DNA of 52,846 nucleotides from JBCCEJ01 sp039030335 (GTDB lineage Bacteria; Pseudomonadota; Gammaproteobacteria; HK1), in NCBI GenBank assembly GCA_039030335.1, contig JBCCEJ010000039.1, forward strand, positions 1-52,846. Reading direction: 5' to 3'. Shown here one piece after another: positions 40,965 through 49,317 of the stretch; the first letter of the stretch is position 1, and every line of letters begins with the position of its first letter. The notes beneath the pieces are model-generated. The model saw nothing but the letters and a program-made list of their open reading frames with translations, was not told the origin of the DNA and made no database searches. A program made the translations under genes and the position numbers.

Positions 40965-42002
40965 ATGGATATTGGTGAACTACTGGCTTTCGGCGTGAAG
41001 AACGGTGCATCCGACCTGCATCTGTCAGCCGGCCTTCCGCCGATGATCCGGGTGGATGGAGATGTGCGCCGCATCAACGTGCCGTCGCTCGATCACAAGA
41101 CCGTTCATGACCTCGTCTACGACATCATGAACGACAAGCAGCGCAAGGATTACGAAGAGTTTCTGGAGACTGACTTTTCGTTTGAAGTTCCAGGGCTCGC
41201 CCGCTTCCGCGTCAACGCGTTCAACCACAACCGCGGATCTGGTGCGGTATTCCGGACCATTCCGTCGGAGATCCTGTCCCTGGACGACCTCAAGGCACCG
41301 GAGATTTTTCGTGAGATCTCGGATACGCCGCGCGGAGTCGTGCTCGTCACCGGCCCGACGGGTTCCGGCAAATCGACCACGCTAGCGGCGATGGTCAATC
41401 ACAAGAATGAGACCGAGTACGGGCACATTCTGACGGTCGAGGACCCCATCGAATTCGTACACAACTCGAAGAAGTGCCTCATCAACCAGCGCGAGGTGCA
41501 CCGCGACACTCTCGGCTTCAATGAGGCGCTGCGCTCCGCCCTGCGGGAGGACCCGGATACGATTCTGGTTGGTGAGATGCGCGACCTCGAGACGGTCCGT
41601 CTGGCCCTGTCGGCGGCCGAAACAGGTCACCTTGTGTTCGGAACCCTGCATACGAGTTCGGCGGCGAAAACGGTGGACCGCATCGTCGATGTGTTCCCGG
41701 CCGCAGAAAAGGACATGATCCGCGCGATGTTATCGGAATCGCTGAAGGCGGTGATCTCGCAGACGCTCCTCAAGAAGGTTGGCGGTGGCCGCGTGGCGGC
41801 GCACGAGATCATGATCGGGACTCCCGCCATTCGGAACCTCATTCGCGAAAACAAGGTTGCGCAGATGTACTCGGCCATTCAGACCGGTCAGGCGCACGGT
41901 ATGAAGACGTTGGACCAGGACCTGCAGCGCCTGGTACGCGAAAATGTGGTGTCACGTAAGGACGCACAGCAAAAGGCCGCCAACAAGGATTCGATTCAGT
42001 AG
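40965..42002 (+). CDS. pilT: Type IV pilus retraction ATPase PilT
   Basis: 345 aa, matching Pseudomonas PilT (344). PilT is a hexameric cytoplasmic ATPase that depolymerises pili and powers twitching. N-terminal PAS-like domain: LAFGVKNGASDLHLSAGLPP. RecA-like core: Walker A GPTGSGKST (130-138), ILTVEDPIEFVHNSKKCLIN (Asp box), Walker B ILVGEMRDLETVRLAL, His box TGHLVFGTLHTSSA, and the AIRNLIRENKVAQM signature that is needed for retraction. ATG 40965 has GGGAGGT seven bases upstream. Confidence 0.98.
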   Translation: MDIGELLAFGVKNGASDLHLSAGLPPMIRVDGDVRRINVPSLDHKTVHDLVYDIMNDKQRKDYEEFLETDFSFEVPGLARFRVNAFNHNRGSGAVFRTIPSEILSLDDLKAPEIFREISDTPRGVVLVTGPTGSGKSTTLAAMVNHKNETEYGHILTVEDPIEFVHNSKKCLINQREVHRDTLGFNEALRSALREDPDTILVGEMRDLETVRLALSAAETGHLVFGTLHTSSAAKTVDRIVDVFPAAEKDMIRAMLSESLKAVISQTLLKKVGGGRVAAHEIMIGTPAIRNLIRENKVAQMYSAIQTGQAHGMKTLDQDLQRLVRENVVSRKDAQQKAANKDSIQ

Positions 42003-42119
42003 ACGCCGCGCTGGCGCAGTGCGCGGTGAAGTGCCCGCGGTCGCATCGAGGCCGGCAGGTGCAAGCGTAGCCACCCGCGACGACAGCGGGCCGCTACACC
42101 CATAGAACAGGAGTGCGAG

Positions 42120-43286
42120 ATGGAACGGGAACAAGCTATCAAGTTCATGCTCGATTTGCTGAAACTGATGCGCCAGAAGAATGCGTCCGACTTGTTCATT
42201 ACGGTCGGGTTTCCACCGGCGATGAAAATCGACGGCAAGGTCACGCCGGTTTCCAAACAGGAACTGACACCGCAGAACTGCAAGGCGCTCACCTACGCCA
42301 TCATGAACGACAAGCAGTTGAAAGAGTTCGAGGCGACAAAAGAGTGTAACTTCGCCGTATCACCCCCCGGCATCGGCCGTTTCCGCGCCAACGCGTACGT
42401 TCAGCAGAACAACCCGGGTCTGGTCATGCGTACCATCGCGACCGAGATTCCGAACATTGACGACCTCAGGCTGCCGGAAGTCTTGAAAGACGTCGTCATG
42501 ACCAAGAACGGGCTGGTCATCATGGTGGGCGGCACGGGCTCGGGTAAGTCGACCAGCCTCGCCGCGATGATCGATTACCGCAACCGCAACAGCCACGGTC
42601 ACATCATCACGATCGAAGACCCCATCGAATACGTGCATCCGCACAAGGGCTGCGTGATCATGCAGCGCGAAGTCGGTGTAGATACCGATGACTGGGACAT
42701 CGCGCTGAAGAACACCTTGCGTCAAGCACCCGACGTCATCCTGCTGGGTGAAATTCGCGACCGCGACACGATGGAGTTCGCGATTCAGTTCGCCGAAACC
42801 GGTCACCTCGCGCTCGCGACGCTGCACGCCAACAACGCCAACCAGGCGTTGGACCGGATCATCAACTTCTTCCCTGAAGAACGTAAGCCGCAGCTGCTGA
42901 TGGACATGTCGGCGAACCTGCGCGGGATCATCTCGCAACGTCTTCTGAAGACAAAAGAAGGCAAAGGTCGAGTAGCGGCGATCGAAATCCTGCTGAATTC
43001 GCCGCTTATCAAGGACCTGATCCTGAAAGGCGAAGTCCACGAGATCAAAGGCATCATGCAGAAGTCACGCGAACTCGGCATGCAGACCTTCGATCAGGCT
43101 TTGTTCGATCTCTACGAGGGTGACCGGATCACCTACGACGATGCCATGCGCTATGCTGATTCGATGAACGAGCTGCGCTTGCGGATCAAGCTCGAAGGCA
43201 AGAACGCCAAAGAAGGCGATTCCATGGCCGGACTGGATCATCTGTCGCTCGAAGAGACCGAGGACGAGGCCGGACTGGTCCGCTGA
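42120..43286 (+). CDS. pilU: PilT-dependent retraction ATPase PilU
   Basis: 388 aa, similar to Pseudomonas PilU (382). PilU is a PilT paralogue that assists retraction under load. N-terminal LLKLMRQKNASDLFITVGFP; Walker A GGTGSGKST (137-145); Walker B VILLGEIRDRDTMEFAI; His box TGHLALATLHANNANQAL. The C-terminal helical region contains LILKGEVHEIKGIMQKSREL. ATG 42120 has AGGAG upstream. It lies 117 bp after pilT. Confidence 0.97.
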   Translation: MEREQAIKFMLDLLKLMRQKNASDLFITVGFPPAMKIDGKVTPVSKQELTPQNCKALTYAIMNDKQLKEFEATKECNFAVSPPGIGRFRANAYVQQNNPGLVMRTIATEIPNIDDLRLPEVLKDVVMTKNGLVIMVGGTGSGKSTSLAAMIDYRNRNSHGHIITIEDPIEYVHPHKGCVIMQREVGVDTDDWDIALKNTLRQAPDVILLGEIRDRDTMEFAIQFAETGHLALATLHANNANQALDRIINFFPEERKPQLLMDMSANLRGIISQRLLKTKEGKGRVAAIEILLNSPLIKDLILKGEVHEIKGIMQKSRELGMQTFDQALFDLYEGDRITYDDAMRYADSMNELRLRIKLEGKNAKEGDSMAGLDHLSLEETEDEAGLVR

Positions 43287-43331
43287 GTACCGCGAGACGC
43301 AGGCCCGCAGCCACACGGGAGACGTTAGTCG

Positions 43332-44474
43332 ATGTCAGCCGCGCAATCAGCTGAAGCCGCCGAAGCGCCGGCTAACGGTGCAGAGCAGCCGGGCACGCTG
43401 GCCGGTCCCGGTACGATGGATATTAGCCCGTACCTGAAGCTGATGGTGCAAAAGGGCGGCTCGGACTTGTTCTTCACCTCGGGCGCGCCCGTGAAGATCA
43501 AACTCGAAGGGAAGGTGCAGTCCGTCGGTAAATCGGTGTTGACGCCGGAGCTCAGCGAGGCTGCCGCGAACGGCATCATGAACGATGCCCAACGCAAAGA
43601 ATTCGGCGAGACGATGGAGTGCGACTTCGCGATCGGCCTGCCCGACGGCAGCGCCCGGTTTCGCGTCAACGTGTTCCGACAGCGCGGACACGTGGGCATG
43701 GTGCTGCGTCTCATCCCGTCTGAGATACCGTCGATCGAAGACCTGAATGTGCCGGAGGTTCTGAAAGACCTGATCACGGCAAAGCGCGGTCTGTTGCTGA
43801 TGGTGGGCGCCACCGGCTCGGGTAAGTCGACGACTCTGGCGGCGATGATCAACCATCGCAACGGCAATATGGCCGGCCACATTCTGACGATCGAAGATCC
43901 GGTTGAGTTCTACCATCCGAACCGTAAGTCCATTATCAACCAACGTGAGGTTGGTGTGGATACAATGTCCTACGCGCGTGCGCTCAAGGCTTCGCTTCGC
44001 GAGGCGCCAGACGTGATCCTGATAGGCGAGATTCGCGATCGGGTGACGATGGAAGCGGCCCTGGAACTGGCCAACACCGGACATCTGGCGATATCCACGA
44101 TGCACGCGAACAATGCGAACCAGGCGATGGAACGCGTAATCAACATGTTCCCGCAGGAGCTACACAAACAGCTGTATATGGATCTGTCGCTGAACCTGCG
44201 GGCCGTCGTGTCTCAACGTCTCGTACCGGATGTGCGCGGTAAACGATGCGCCGCGGTCGAGATCCTGGTCAACACGCCGCATATCCAGGAGCTGATTCTG
44301 AAAGGCGAGATCGAAGCGATCAAAGAAGCCATGACGGACAGCGGGGCCAAGGGAATGCAGACCTTCGATATGTCGCTATACAACCTGTACAAAGAGAACC
44401 GAATCACACTGGAAGAAGCGCTGAACAACGCTGATTCCCGTACCAACCTGGAAGCCAAGATAAACTTTGGCTAA
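43332..44474 (+). CDS. Second PilU-like ATPase (third PilT-family gene in tandem)
   Basis: 380 aa. It has the full PilU layout: MVQKGGSDLFFTSGAPVKIK, Walker A GATGSGKST (159-167), LTIEDPVEFYHPNRKSIINQ, Walker B VILIGEIRDRVTMEAAL, and TGHLAISTMHANNANQAMER. A 28-residue Ala/Glu-rich head precedes the domain and is not in the upstream paralogue. ATG 43332 has GGGAG in register; ATG 43416 would remove the head. It diverges from the upstream PilU at many non-catalytic positions, so it is not a recent duplication. All catalytic boxes are intact, implying a functional motor subunit. It begins 45 bp after pilU. Confidence 0.92.
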   Translation: MSAAQSAEAAEAPANGAEQPGTLAGPGTMDISPYLKLMVQKGGSDLFFTSGAPVKIKLEGKVQSVGKSVLTPELSEAAANGIMNDAQRKEFGETMECDFAIGLPDGSARFRVNVFRQRGHVGMVLRLIPSEIPSIEDLNVPEVLKDLITAKRGLLLMVGATGSGKSTTLAAMINHRNGNMAGHILTIEDPVEFYHPNRKSIINQREVGVDTMSYARALKASLREAPDVILIGEIRDRVTMEAALELANTGHLAISTMHANNANQAMERVINMFPQELHKQLYMDLSLNLRAVVSQRLVPDVRGKRCAAVEILVNTPHIQELILKGEIEAIKEAMTDSGAKGMQTFDMSLYNLYKENRITLEEALNNADSRTNLEAKINFG

Positions 44475-44570
44475 CGTCCTGCACGGGTTTCTACAGTGTT
44501 GAGAACTGGTTCCGATGAGCGCGTTTGTCCGTTGAAACGGGCCACGTGAAATTACGTTGAGGTTTGGCCC

Positions 44571-45047
44571 ATGACGCACCCCGACCTGCAAGTCTCGCAT
44601 GGCGACCTGCTGCACCTGTCACTGTTCAAGAGCACGAACTTCGATGATGTCGCCGAAGTCCTTGAGCAATGCTCCGTTTTGCGGGTGGCCGCGGAGCGCA
44701 TAGTGATCGCGGCCGGACAACCGAATCAACGGCTCTATCTGGTGCTCGACGGCGAACTGAGTGTGCGTTTGGAGTCGCCCGAATCTCCACCGGTGGCGCG
44801 GATCGTCAAGGGTGAGATGTTTGGCGAACTGTCCGTACTGGACGGCGGCAATACGTCCGCGTTCGTCGTGGCGGAATCCGACTGCCGAATCGTTGGCCTG
44901 GATGGGGACAACCTTTGGGAGCTGTTTCGTCGGACCCCTTACGTTGCGCACAATCTTCTGACGACGATGGCAATGCGGATTCGCAATGCCAACCTTGTGA
45001 TGGAAGATCTACAGCGCCAGCTCGCCGAGGCGCAGCAACAGTCCTGA
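44571..45047 (+). CDS. Stand-alone cyclic-nucleotide-binding-fold protein, degenerate phosphate cassette
   Basis: 158 aa consisting of one CNB (Crp-like) beta-barrel and a C-terminal helix (MAMRIRNANLVMEDLQRQLA). No helix-turn-helix or catalytic domain is attached. The phosphate-binding cassette reads GELSVLDGGNTSAFVVAES: Gly85 and Glu86 are normal, but the arginine that normally contacts the cyclic phosphate is Thr95. It may bind a different ligand or only serve as a protein-protein module. It follows the three PilT-family genes on the same strand by ~96 bp, so a role in controlling pilus retraction is plausible but inferred. GAGGT lies upstream of ATG 44571. Confidence 0.85.
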   Translation: MTHPDLQVSHGDLLHLSLFKSTNFDDVAEVLEQCSVLRVAAERIVIAAGQPNQRLYLVLDGELSVRLESPESPPVARIVKGEMFGELSVLDGGNTSAFVVAESDCRIVGLDGDNLWELFRRTPYVAHNLLTTMAMRIRNANLVMEDLQRQLAEAQQQS

Positions 45048-45130
45048 CAGCACGGTTCCGCGTGCGGGTGCGACGCCGGAATCGCGGCGACGGATTGCGG
45101 TAGAACAGGAGTCCAAACGGGCGACTGCGC

Positions 45131-46339
45131 TCAGACAACCCCCGTGGCGCGCAGATTGCTTATGGCGGCCGCGTCCAGTCCCAGCACGTCTTTGAAGACT
45201 TCCTCGTTGTGTGATCCGACCTCTGGCCCCGGCCAGCGCGTGGCGCCCGGCGTGCTTTCGAGCCGGGGTGTAATGGCCGGCACCTTCAACGGCTTGCCAT
45301 CGATTTCGACCTGGTGAAACAGATCACGCGCCTGGAAGTGCGGGTCGGCCATCATGTCTTTCGCGTTGTAGATCGGACCGCTCGGGACGTCGGCTTCTTC
45401 GAGTACTGCCAAAACCTGCTCTGAACTGAGGCCGCTAGTCCAGGTCGCGATGGCCTCGTCCAGTTCTCTCTGGTGTTCGACCCGCCCGGGGTTGTGCTGC
45501 AGGCGCGGATCGTCGGCGAGATCTGGCCGGCCCATCGCGTGCATCAAGCGTTTGTAGATGGAATCGCCGTTGGCGCCAATGACGACAAACCGACCGTCGT
45601 CGCAGCGATAGGTGTTGGTCGGCGCGATGCCGGTCAATGTAGAGCCCGACGGCTCGCGCACAACACCAGCACCATCGAACTCGGGAATTACCGCTTCGAG
45701 CATATTGAAGATCGACTCGAATATGGCGATGTCCACAACCTGGCCCGAGCCCGCTCGCTCCCGCTCCACGAGTGCCAGTGCGACGCCGAACGCGGCGTGT
45801 AGTCCTGCCAGGCTGTCGCCGAGCGAGAGGTTGGGTCGTACTGGTGGTTCGCCCGGAAAGCCGTTGACGTAGCGCAGGCCGCTCAGACCTTCGCATACGG
45901 ATGCGAAGCCCGGGCGGGACGCGTACGGTCCGGTCTGTCCGAAGCCGGAGATCCGGGCGACGATCAGCTTGGGGTTGCGGGCTTTGAGCTGATCGGGTGC
46001 CATCCCCCAACGCTCCAGCGTCCCCGGCCGGAAGTTCTCGATCAGCACATCCGACCGTGCCGCCAGGTCGGCGGCCAGCTCGCGGCCGGCCGCCTCGCGC
46101 AGGTTCACGGTGATGCACTTCTTGTTTCGCCCGAGGCTTCGCCACCAGAGCGACGTACCGTCCTGCAGCACGCGCCACTGGCGCAACGGGTCGCCCGAGC
46201 CCGGGCTTTCGATCTTGATCACCTCGGCTCCGAAGTAACCGAGTATGCAGCCAGCGAATGGTCCGGCGATGAGTTGCCCCATCTCAAGCACGCGAATGCC
46301 AGCGAGTGGGCCGCGCGGTCCATCCGTCGCGGCGCTCAC
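45131..46339 (-). CDS. CaiB/BaiF (type III) CoA-transferase
   Basis: 402 aa from GTG 46339, which overlaps the stop of the preceding small gene (GTGA). Type III CoA-transferases move CoA between carboxylic acids through an aspartyl-CoA intermediate. GPLAGIRVLEMGQLIAGPFA is the N-terminal signature; EVIKIESPGSGDPLRQW and LIENFRPGTLERWGM follow. The nucleophile is Asp175 in LSLGDSLAGLHAAFG. The substrate is not evident. The neighbouring genes (exported small protein, pyrimidine genes) do not help. An ATG/GTG further upstream is open but overlaps the small gene. Confidence 0.93.
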   Translation of the reverse strand: MSAATDGPRGPLAGIRVLEMGQLIAGPFAGCILGYFGAEVIKIESPGSGDPLRQWRVLQDGTSLWWRSLGRNKKCITVNLREAAGRELAADLAARSDVLIENFRPGTLERWGMAPDQLKARNPKLIVARISGFGQTGPYASRPGFASVCEGLSGLRYVNGFPGEPPVRPNLSLGDSLAGLHAAFGVALALVERERAGSGQVVDIAIFESIFNMLEAVIPEFDGAGVVREPSGSTLTGIAPTNTYRCDDGRFVVIGANGDSIYKRLMHAMGRPDLADDPRLQHNPGRVEHQRELDEAIATWTSGLSSEQVLAVLEEADVPSGPIYNAKDMMADPHFQARDLFHQVEIDGKPLKVPAITPRLESTPGATRWPGPEVGSHNEEVFKDVLGLDAAAISNLRATGVV

Positions 46340-46659
46340 GAGCCGCTGGTTCCCTGTTGGCTTGCCTCTTGCTTGGCGCTGTGTTTTTTGCTGAACGCAT
46401 TCCATTTGGCAATCGCGGCGTTGGCCGCTTTGGAGTGCGTGTCAGCCAGCGCTTTTTGCTCGTCTGCGAATTCCATCAGACATTTCTGGTAAGCCGTTGC
46501 CGTGCGGTAAAAAGCATTGGCTACCGGCGCACGGTTCATGTTCGGCGGCAGCGTGGGCTCGACACAGCTGTCGCTTGGTAACTGTTGTGCTTGTGTCGCC
46601 GGACTGAGAAGCCCGGCGCAGCAAATCGCAATCGTCAGTCGGGAAAATGATGATCTCAT
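46336..46659 (-). CDS. Small exported protein of unknown function
   Basis: 107 aa. ATG 46659 has GAGGA eight bases upstream. A signal peptide covers about residues 1-24 (hydrophobic LTIAICCAGLL, cleavage near TQAQQ). The mature part carries two cysteines (CVEPTLPPNM and YQKCLMEFAD) and a helical stretch FADEQKALADTHSKAANAAI before a Lys/Ser/Gln-rich tail. It is not recognised. Overlap with the CoA-transferase start suggests coupling; the relation between an exported protein and a cytoplasmic CoA-transferase is unclear. Confidence 0.72.
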   Translation of the reverse strand: MRSSFSRLTIAICCAGLLSPATQAQQLPSDSCVEPTLPPNMNRAPVANAFYRTATAYQKCLMEFADEQKALADTHSKAANAAIAKWNAFSKKHSAKQEASQQGTSGS

Positions 46660-46974
46660 GGACACGTTCCTCGCAGCCTTGCCGCTGTCTACGCGTCAGC
46701 GGGCCTCTGTCGGTCTTTGTCGTCTGTTGCGCGGGACCCGGGTTTGACCAGGGTGAACCCGCTTCCCTCAAGATTGACACAGCCTCCGGCAGATTGTTGC
46801 GACGCGTTGCCGGGGTTGTGAACCGGTCGGCAATGTCGCGGCCGATCTACGCTCTCGACGGGGGTGCTCAGAAAGTAAAGCTGCAGCGTTTCAGTCAGGT
46901 AAGGCGCACGCCGCGGGCTCTGGCATCCCGTCACGACCGGCCCTGATGTCGGCAGGCAGCTTTGCAGCCGTTTG
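46660..46974. other. 315-bp spacer between the small exported protein and pyrK
   Basis: No gene was supported on either strand. An open frame on the plus strand exists but has no initiation signals and an arginine/cysteine-rich, non-protein-like translation. No hairpin with a T-run was seen after pyrK. Confidence 0.5.
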
Positions 46975-47871
46975 CTATAGCGGTCCGAAACCCAGTGCAG
47001 ACCACTGGATCCGGTCGCCTTCGAACACGGGCCCGTCGACGCAGACGCGGCGCATCGCATCATCGCCGTCTTCTTTCACGAGTACTGTACACCCGGCACA
47101 GCCGCCGACGCCGCATGCCATGAACTCTTCCAGCGACACCTGGCAAGGCAGTCCGAACTGGTGCGCCAGTCGGGCAGTTGCGTAGAGCATCGGATTCGGT
47201 CCGCACGCGTACACGGCTACCTCGTCCAGTGCCGCGGTATCCAGCGTGTCCAACCACGCGGTGGCGAGGTCGGTCACGTAGCCGCTGAAGCAGCCGTCGT
47301 ATCCCTGGGTGCTGGCGAGCCTTGACGCGATTCCAGCGCTTTCGAGTTCAGGCACGCACCGGGGCGATTCGAGGCCGACGCCCGCAACCGCGTCGTTCGC
47401 GCGTGCGTCGGCGAACGGAAACGGCACTTCCGAGCCCATGATAACGAGTGCTGGCGGTATGCCCTGGTCGGCCAGTGTGGTCGCAAGTTGCAACATCGGG
47501 GGAATGCCGACCCCACCGCCGACCAGCAAAGCGCGGGGGCGATTCGAATCTGGAGTGAAGCACTGTCCGATCGGGCCGAGTGCGTTCAGTTCGGCGCCGA
47601 CCGGTTGGCGCGCCAGTCGATGGGTTCCCTCGCCGACGTCCTTGAACAGCACATCGAAGGTCCCCGCATCGGGATTGATGCGCATAACCGACATCGGCCT
47701 TCGCATCGGCAGGTCATCACTACACCGCAGATGGACAAATGACCCTGCTCCCGCCCGCGCAGCGATCCGGGGCGCTTCGAGCCGGACTATGTACTGGTCA
47801 CCTGGAAAACTCTCGGACATCAGAACCCGGACGTTTTCGTAGATGATCGTGCCGCGGTTGTTATGGCTCAA
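46975..47871 (-). CDS. pyrK: PyrK-like dihydroorotate dehydrogenase electron transfer subunit
   Basis: 298 aa from TTG 47871. It has a ferredoxin-NADP reductase-like fold: the FAD motif RRPMSVMR (57-64), the NAD-side VGGGVGIPPMLQLA (117-130) and YACGPNPML, and a C-terminal [2Fe-2S] site from Cys253, Cys258, Cys261 and Cys277 (CGVGGCAGC...VCVDGPVF). PyrK passes electrons from class 1B PyrD to NAD+. No pyrD lies in the window, and gammaproteobacteria usually have the quinone-linked class 2 enzyme, so its partner is unclear. It follows pyrC' by 171 bp and may be expressed with the pyrimidine operon. Confidence 0.85.
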   Translation of the reverse strand: MSHNNRGTIIYENVRVLMSESFPGDQYIVRLEAPRIAARAGAGSFVHLRCSDDLPMRRPMSVMRINPDAGTFDVLFKDVGEGTHRLARQPVGAELNALGPIGQCFTPDSNRPRALLVGGGVGIPPMLQLATTLADQGIPPALVIMGSEVPFPFADARANDAVAGVGLESPRCVPELESAGIASRLASTQGYDGCFSGYVTDLATAWLDTLDTAALDEVAVYACGPNPMLYATARLAHQFGLPCQVSLEEFMACGVGGCAGCTVLVKEDGDDAMRRVCVDGPVFEGDRIQWSALGFGPL

Positions 47872-48042
47872 GAACTGGACTCCAGACGTACTTCGGTCTG
47901 TCGAATGGTTCTGCCGCCAGGGGTTTGAACGACGTTTTGGCGTTCGGACGGCATGGGCGCCCGTAGCTAAGCACGGCCCAGGTCCGATCCGGAATACCGC
48001 TTCCTGGAGACGCGGTGCCGGGCTGTTTCGAACATGCGCCGG

Positions 48043-49317
48043 TCAGGCTTCATGCACCACATTGCCACCGACGATCGTGGTGGTGACACGGCCTTGCAGC
48101 TCATAGCCTGTGAACGGCGTGTTCTTGCCCCTGGAGCGAATCGTGTCGGGACTGACCGTCCAGCGGACTTCCGGGTCGACCAGGCATACGTCCGCACGGC
48201 AGCCGGGGGCTACGCTGCCCCGGTCGAGCCCCGCGACCGCCGCCGGGCCGCTGGTTACCGCCGCCAGCGCGGTCGTGAGCGGTACGTCGTCTTCTTCGGC
48301 CCAGCGCAAGGTCAGGCCGAGCAGTGTATCGAGCCCCGATACGCCCGACTCCGTTTCCGTAAACGGGTTCATCTTGGCGTCTGCTTCGTGCGGTTGATGG
48401 TCGGAGGTCATCGCCGTCAGCACGCCGTCGCGCAGCGCGTCGCGCAGCGCGCTGCGATCGGAGCCCGAGCGCAGCGGTGGGCGAACGTGACAGGCGGTGT
48501 CGAAGTCGTTCAAAGCCGCATCAGTCAGAAACAGCTGGTGTGCTGCGACATCCGCGCTCACCGGAAGGCCGCGCGTTCTGGCTTCCCCGATCATCGCGAC
48601 CGCGCGGGCTGTGCTGAGTCGGCAGAAATGCACGTGCGCACCGGTTTGTTCAGCGAGCAGCAGGTCCCGCGACACCATGATCGTCTCCGCCGTCGGTGGG
48701 ATGGGATCGAGGCCGAGTGCAAAACCTGCGCTGCCGCCGTGCGCATGCCGACCGCGCGCGAGCGAGCCGTCTTCACACCACGTCATCACCGTCAGACCGA
48801 ACGTCGCTGCATACTCCATCGCCCGCCGCATCATTTCGGCATTGGCGATCGTGTGGTCGGCATTGCTCATGGCCACGCAGCCAGCCATCTTCAGTGCGTG
48901 CATCTCAGCGAGGCGCTCTCCCCCGAGCCCCGCCGTCAGCGCGCCGATGACCTCTATACGTGCCAGGCTCAACTCGCGTGCACGGCGCACGATCAGATCG
49001 ACGACCGCGGGCGTATCGATCACCGGATCGGTGTCGGGGGGCACGCAGAGCGTGGTTATCCCCGCGCCCACGGCGGCGCGCGATTCGCTCGTGATATCTG
49101 CTTTGAATTCGAGTCCGGGTTCGCGCAGCCGCGCGCTCAGCTCCACAAGCCCGGGAATCGCCCATTGGCCGCGGGCGTCGATGCGCCGCTCGGCGGTGAA
49201 GCCGTCCGGCCGACGACCGATGGCTACCACGCGCCCGTCGGCGAGAAACAGATCGTTCTCGGCATCAGTCCCGGTAGCGGGGTCGATCAGGCGGGCGCCC
49301 GTGATTTCAATCCGCAT
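48043..49317 (-). CDS. pyrC': PyrC', catalytically degenerate dihydroorotase homologue
   Basis: 424 aa, class I dihydroorotase length and fold. The zinc site is lost: the HxH of the usual PGLxDxHxHxREPG is Ser61/Arg63 in PGLVELSARLREPG. The HCED-type histidine is Trp180 (TWCED) and the His before the ST pair is Arg233 (FCRLST), although Asp306 in SDHQPH remains. In Pseudomonas the gene after pyrB is likewise an inactive pyrC' required to build the active aspartate transcarbamoylase dodecamer, so a structural role with PyrB is expected. It overlaps the pyrB stop by 11 bp. A true pyrC should exist elsewhere. Confidence 0.93.
   Translation of the reverse strand: MRIEITGARLIDPATGTDAENDLFLADGRVVAIGRRPDGFTAERRIDARGQWAIPGLVELSARLREPGLEFKADITSESRAAVGAGITTLCVPPDTDPVIDTPAVVDLIVRRARELSLARIEVIGALTAGLGGERLAEMHALKMAGCVAMSNADHTIANAEMMRRAMEYAATFGLTVMTWCEDGSLARGRHAHGGSAGFALGLDPIPPTAETIMVSRDLLLAEQTGAHVHFCRLSTARAVAMIGEARTRGLPVSADVAAHQLFLTDAALNDFDTACHVRPPLRSGSDRSALRDALRDGVLTAMTSDHQPHEADAKMNPFTETESGVSGLDTLLGLTLRWAEEDDVPLTTALAAVTSGPAAVAGLDRGSVAPGCRADVCLVDPEVRWTVSPDTIRSRGKNTPFTGYELQGRVTTTIVGGNVVHEA

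Noticed and set aside
46647..46946. 99-codon plus-strand frame upstream of pyrK's 3' end
   Set aside because: No start signal, no similarity, and it overlaps the start of the small exported gene antisense.
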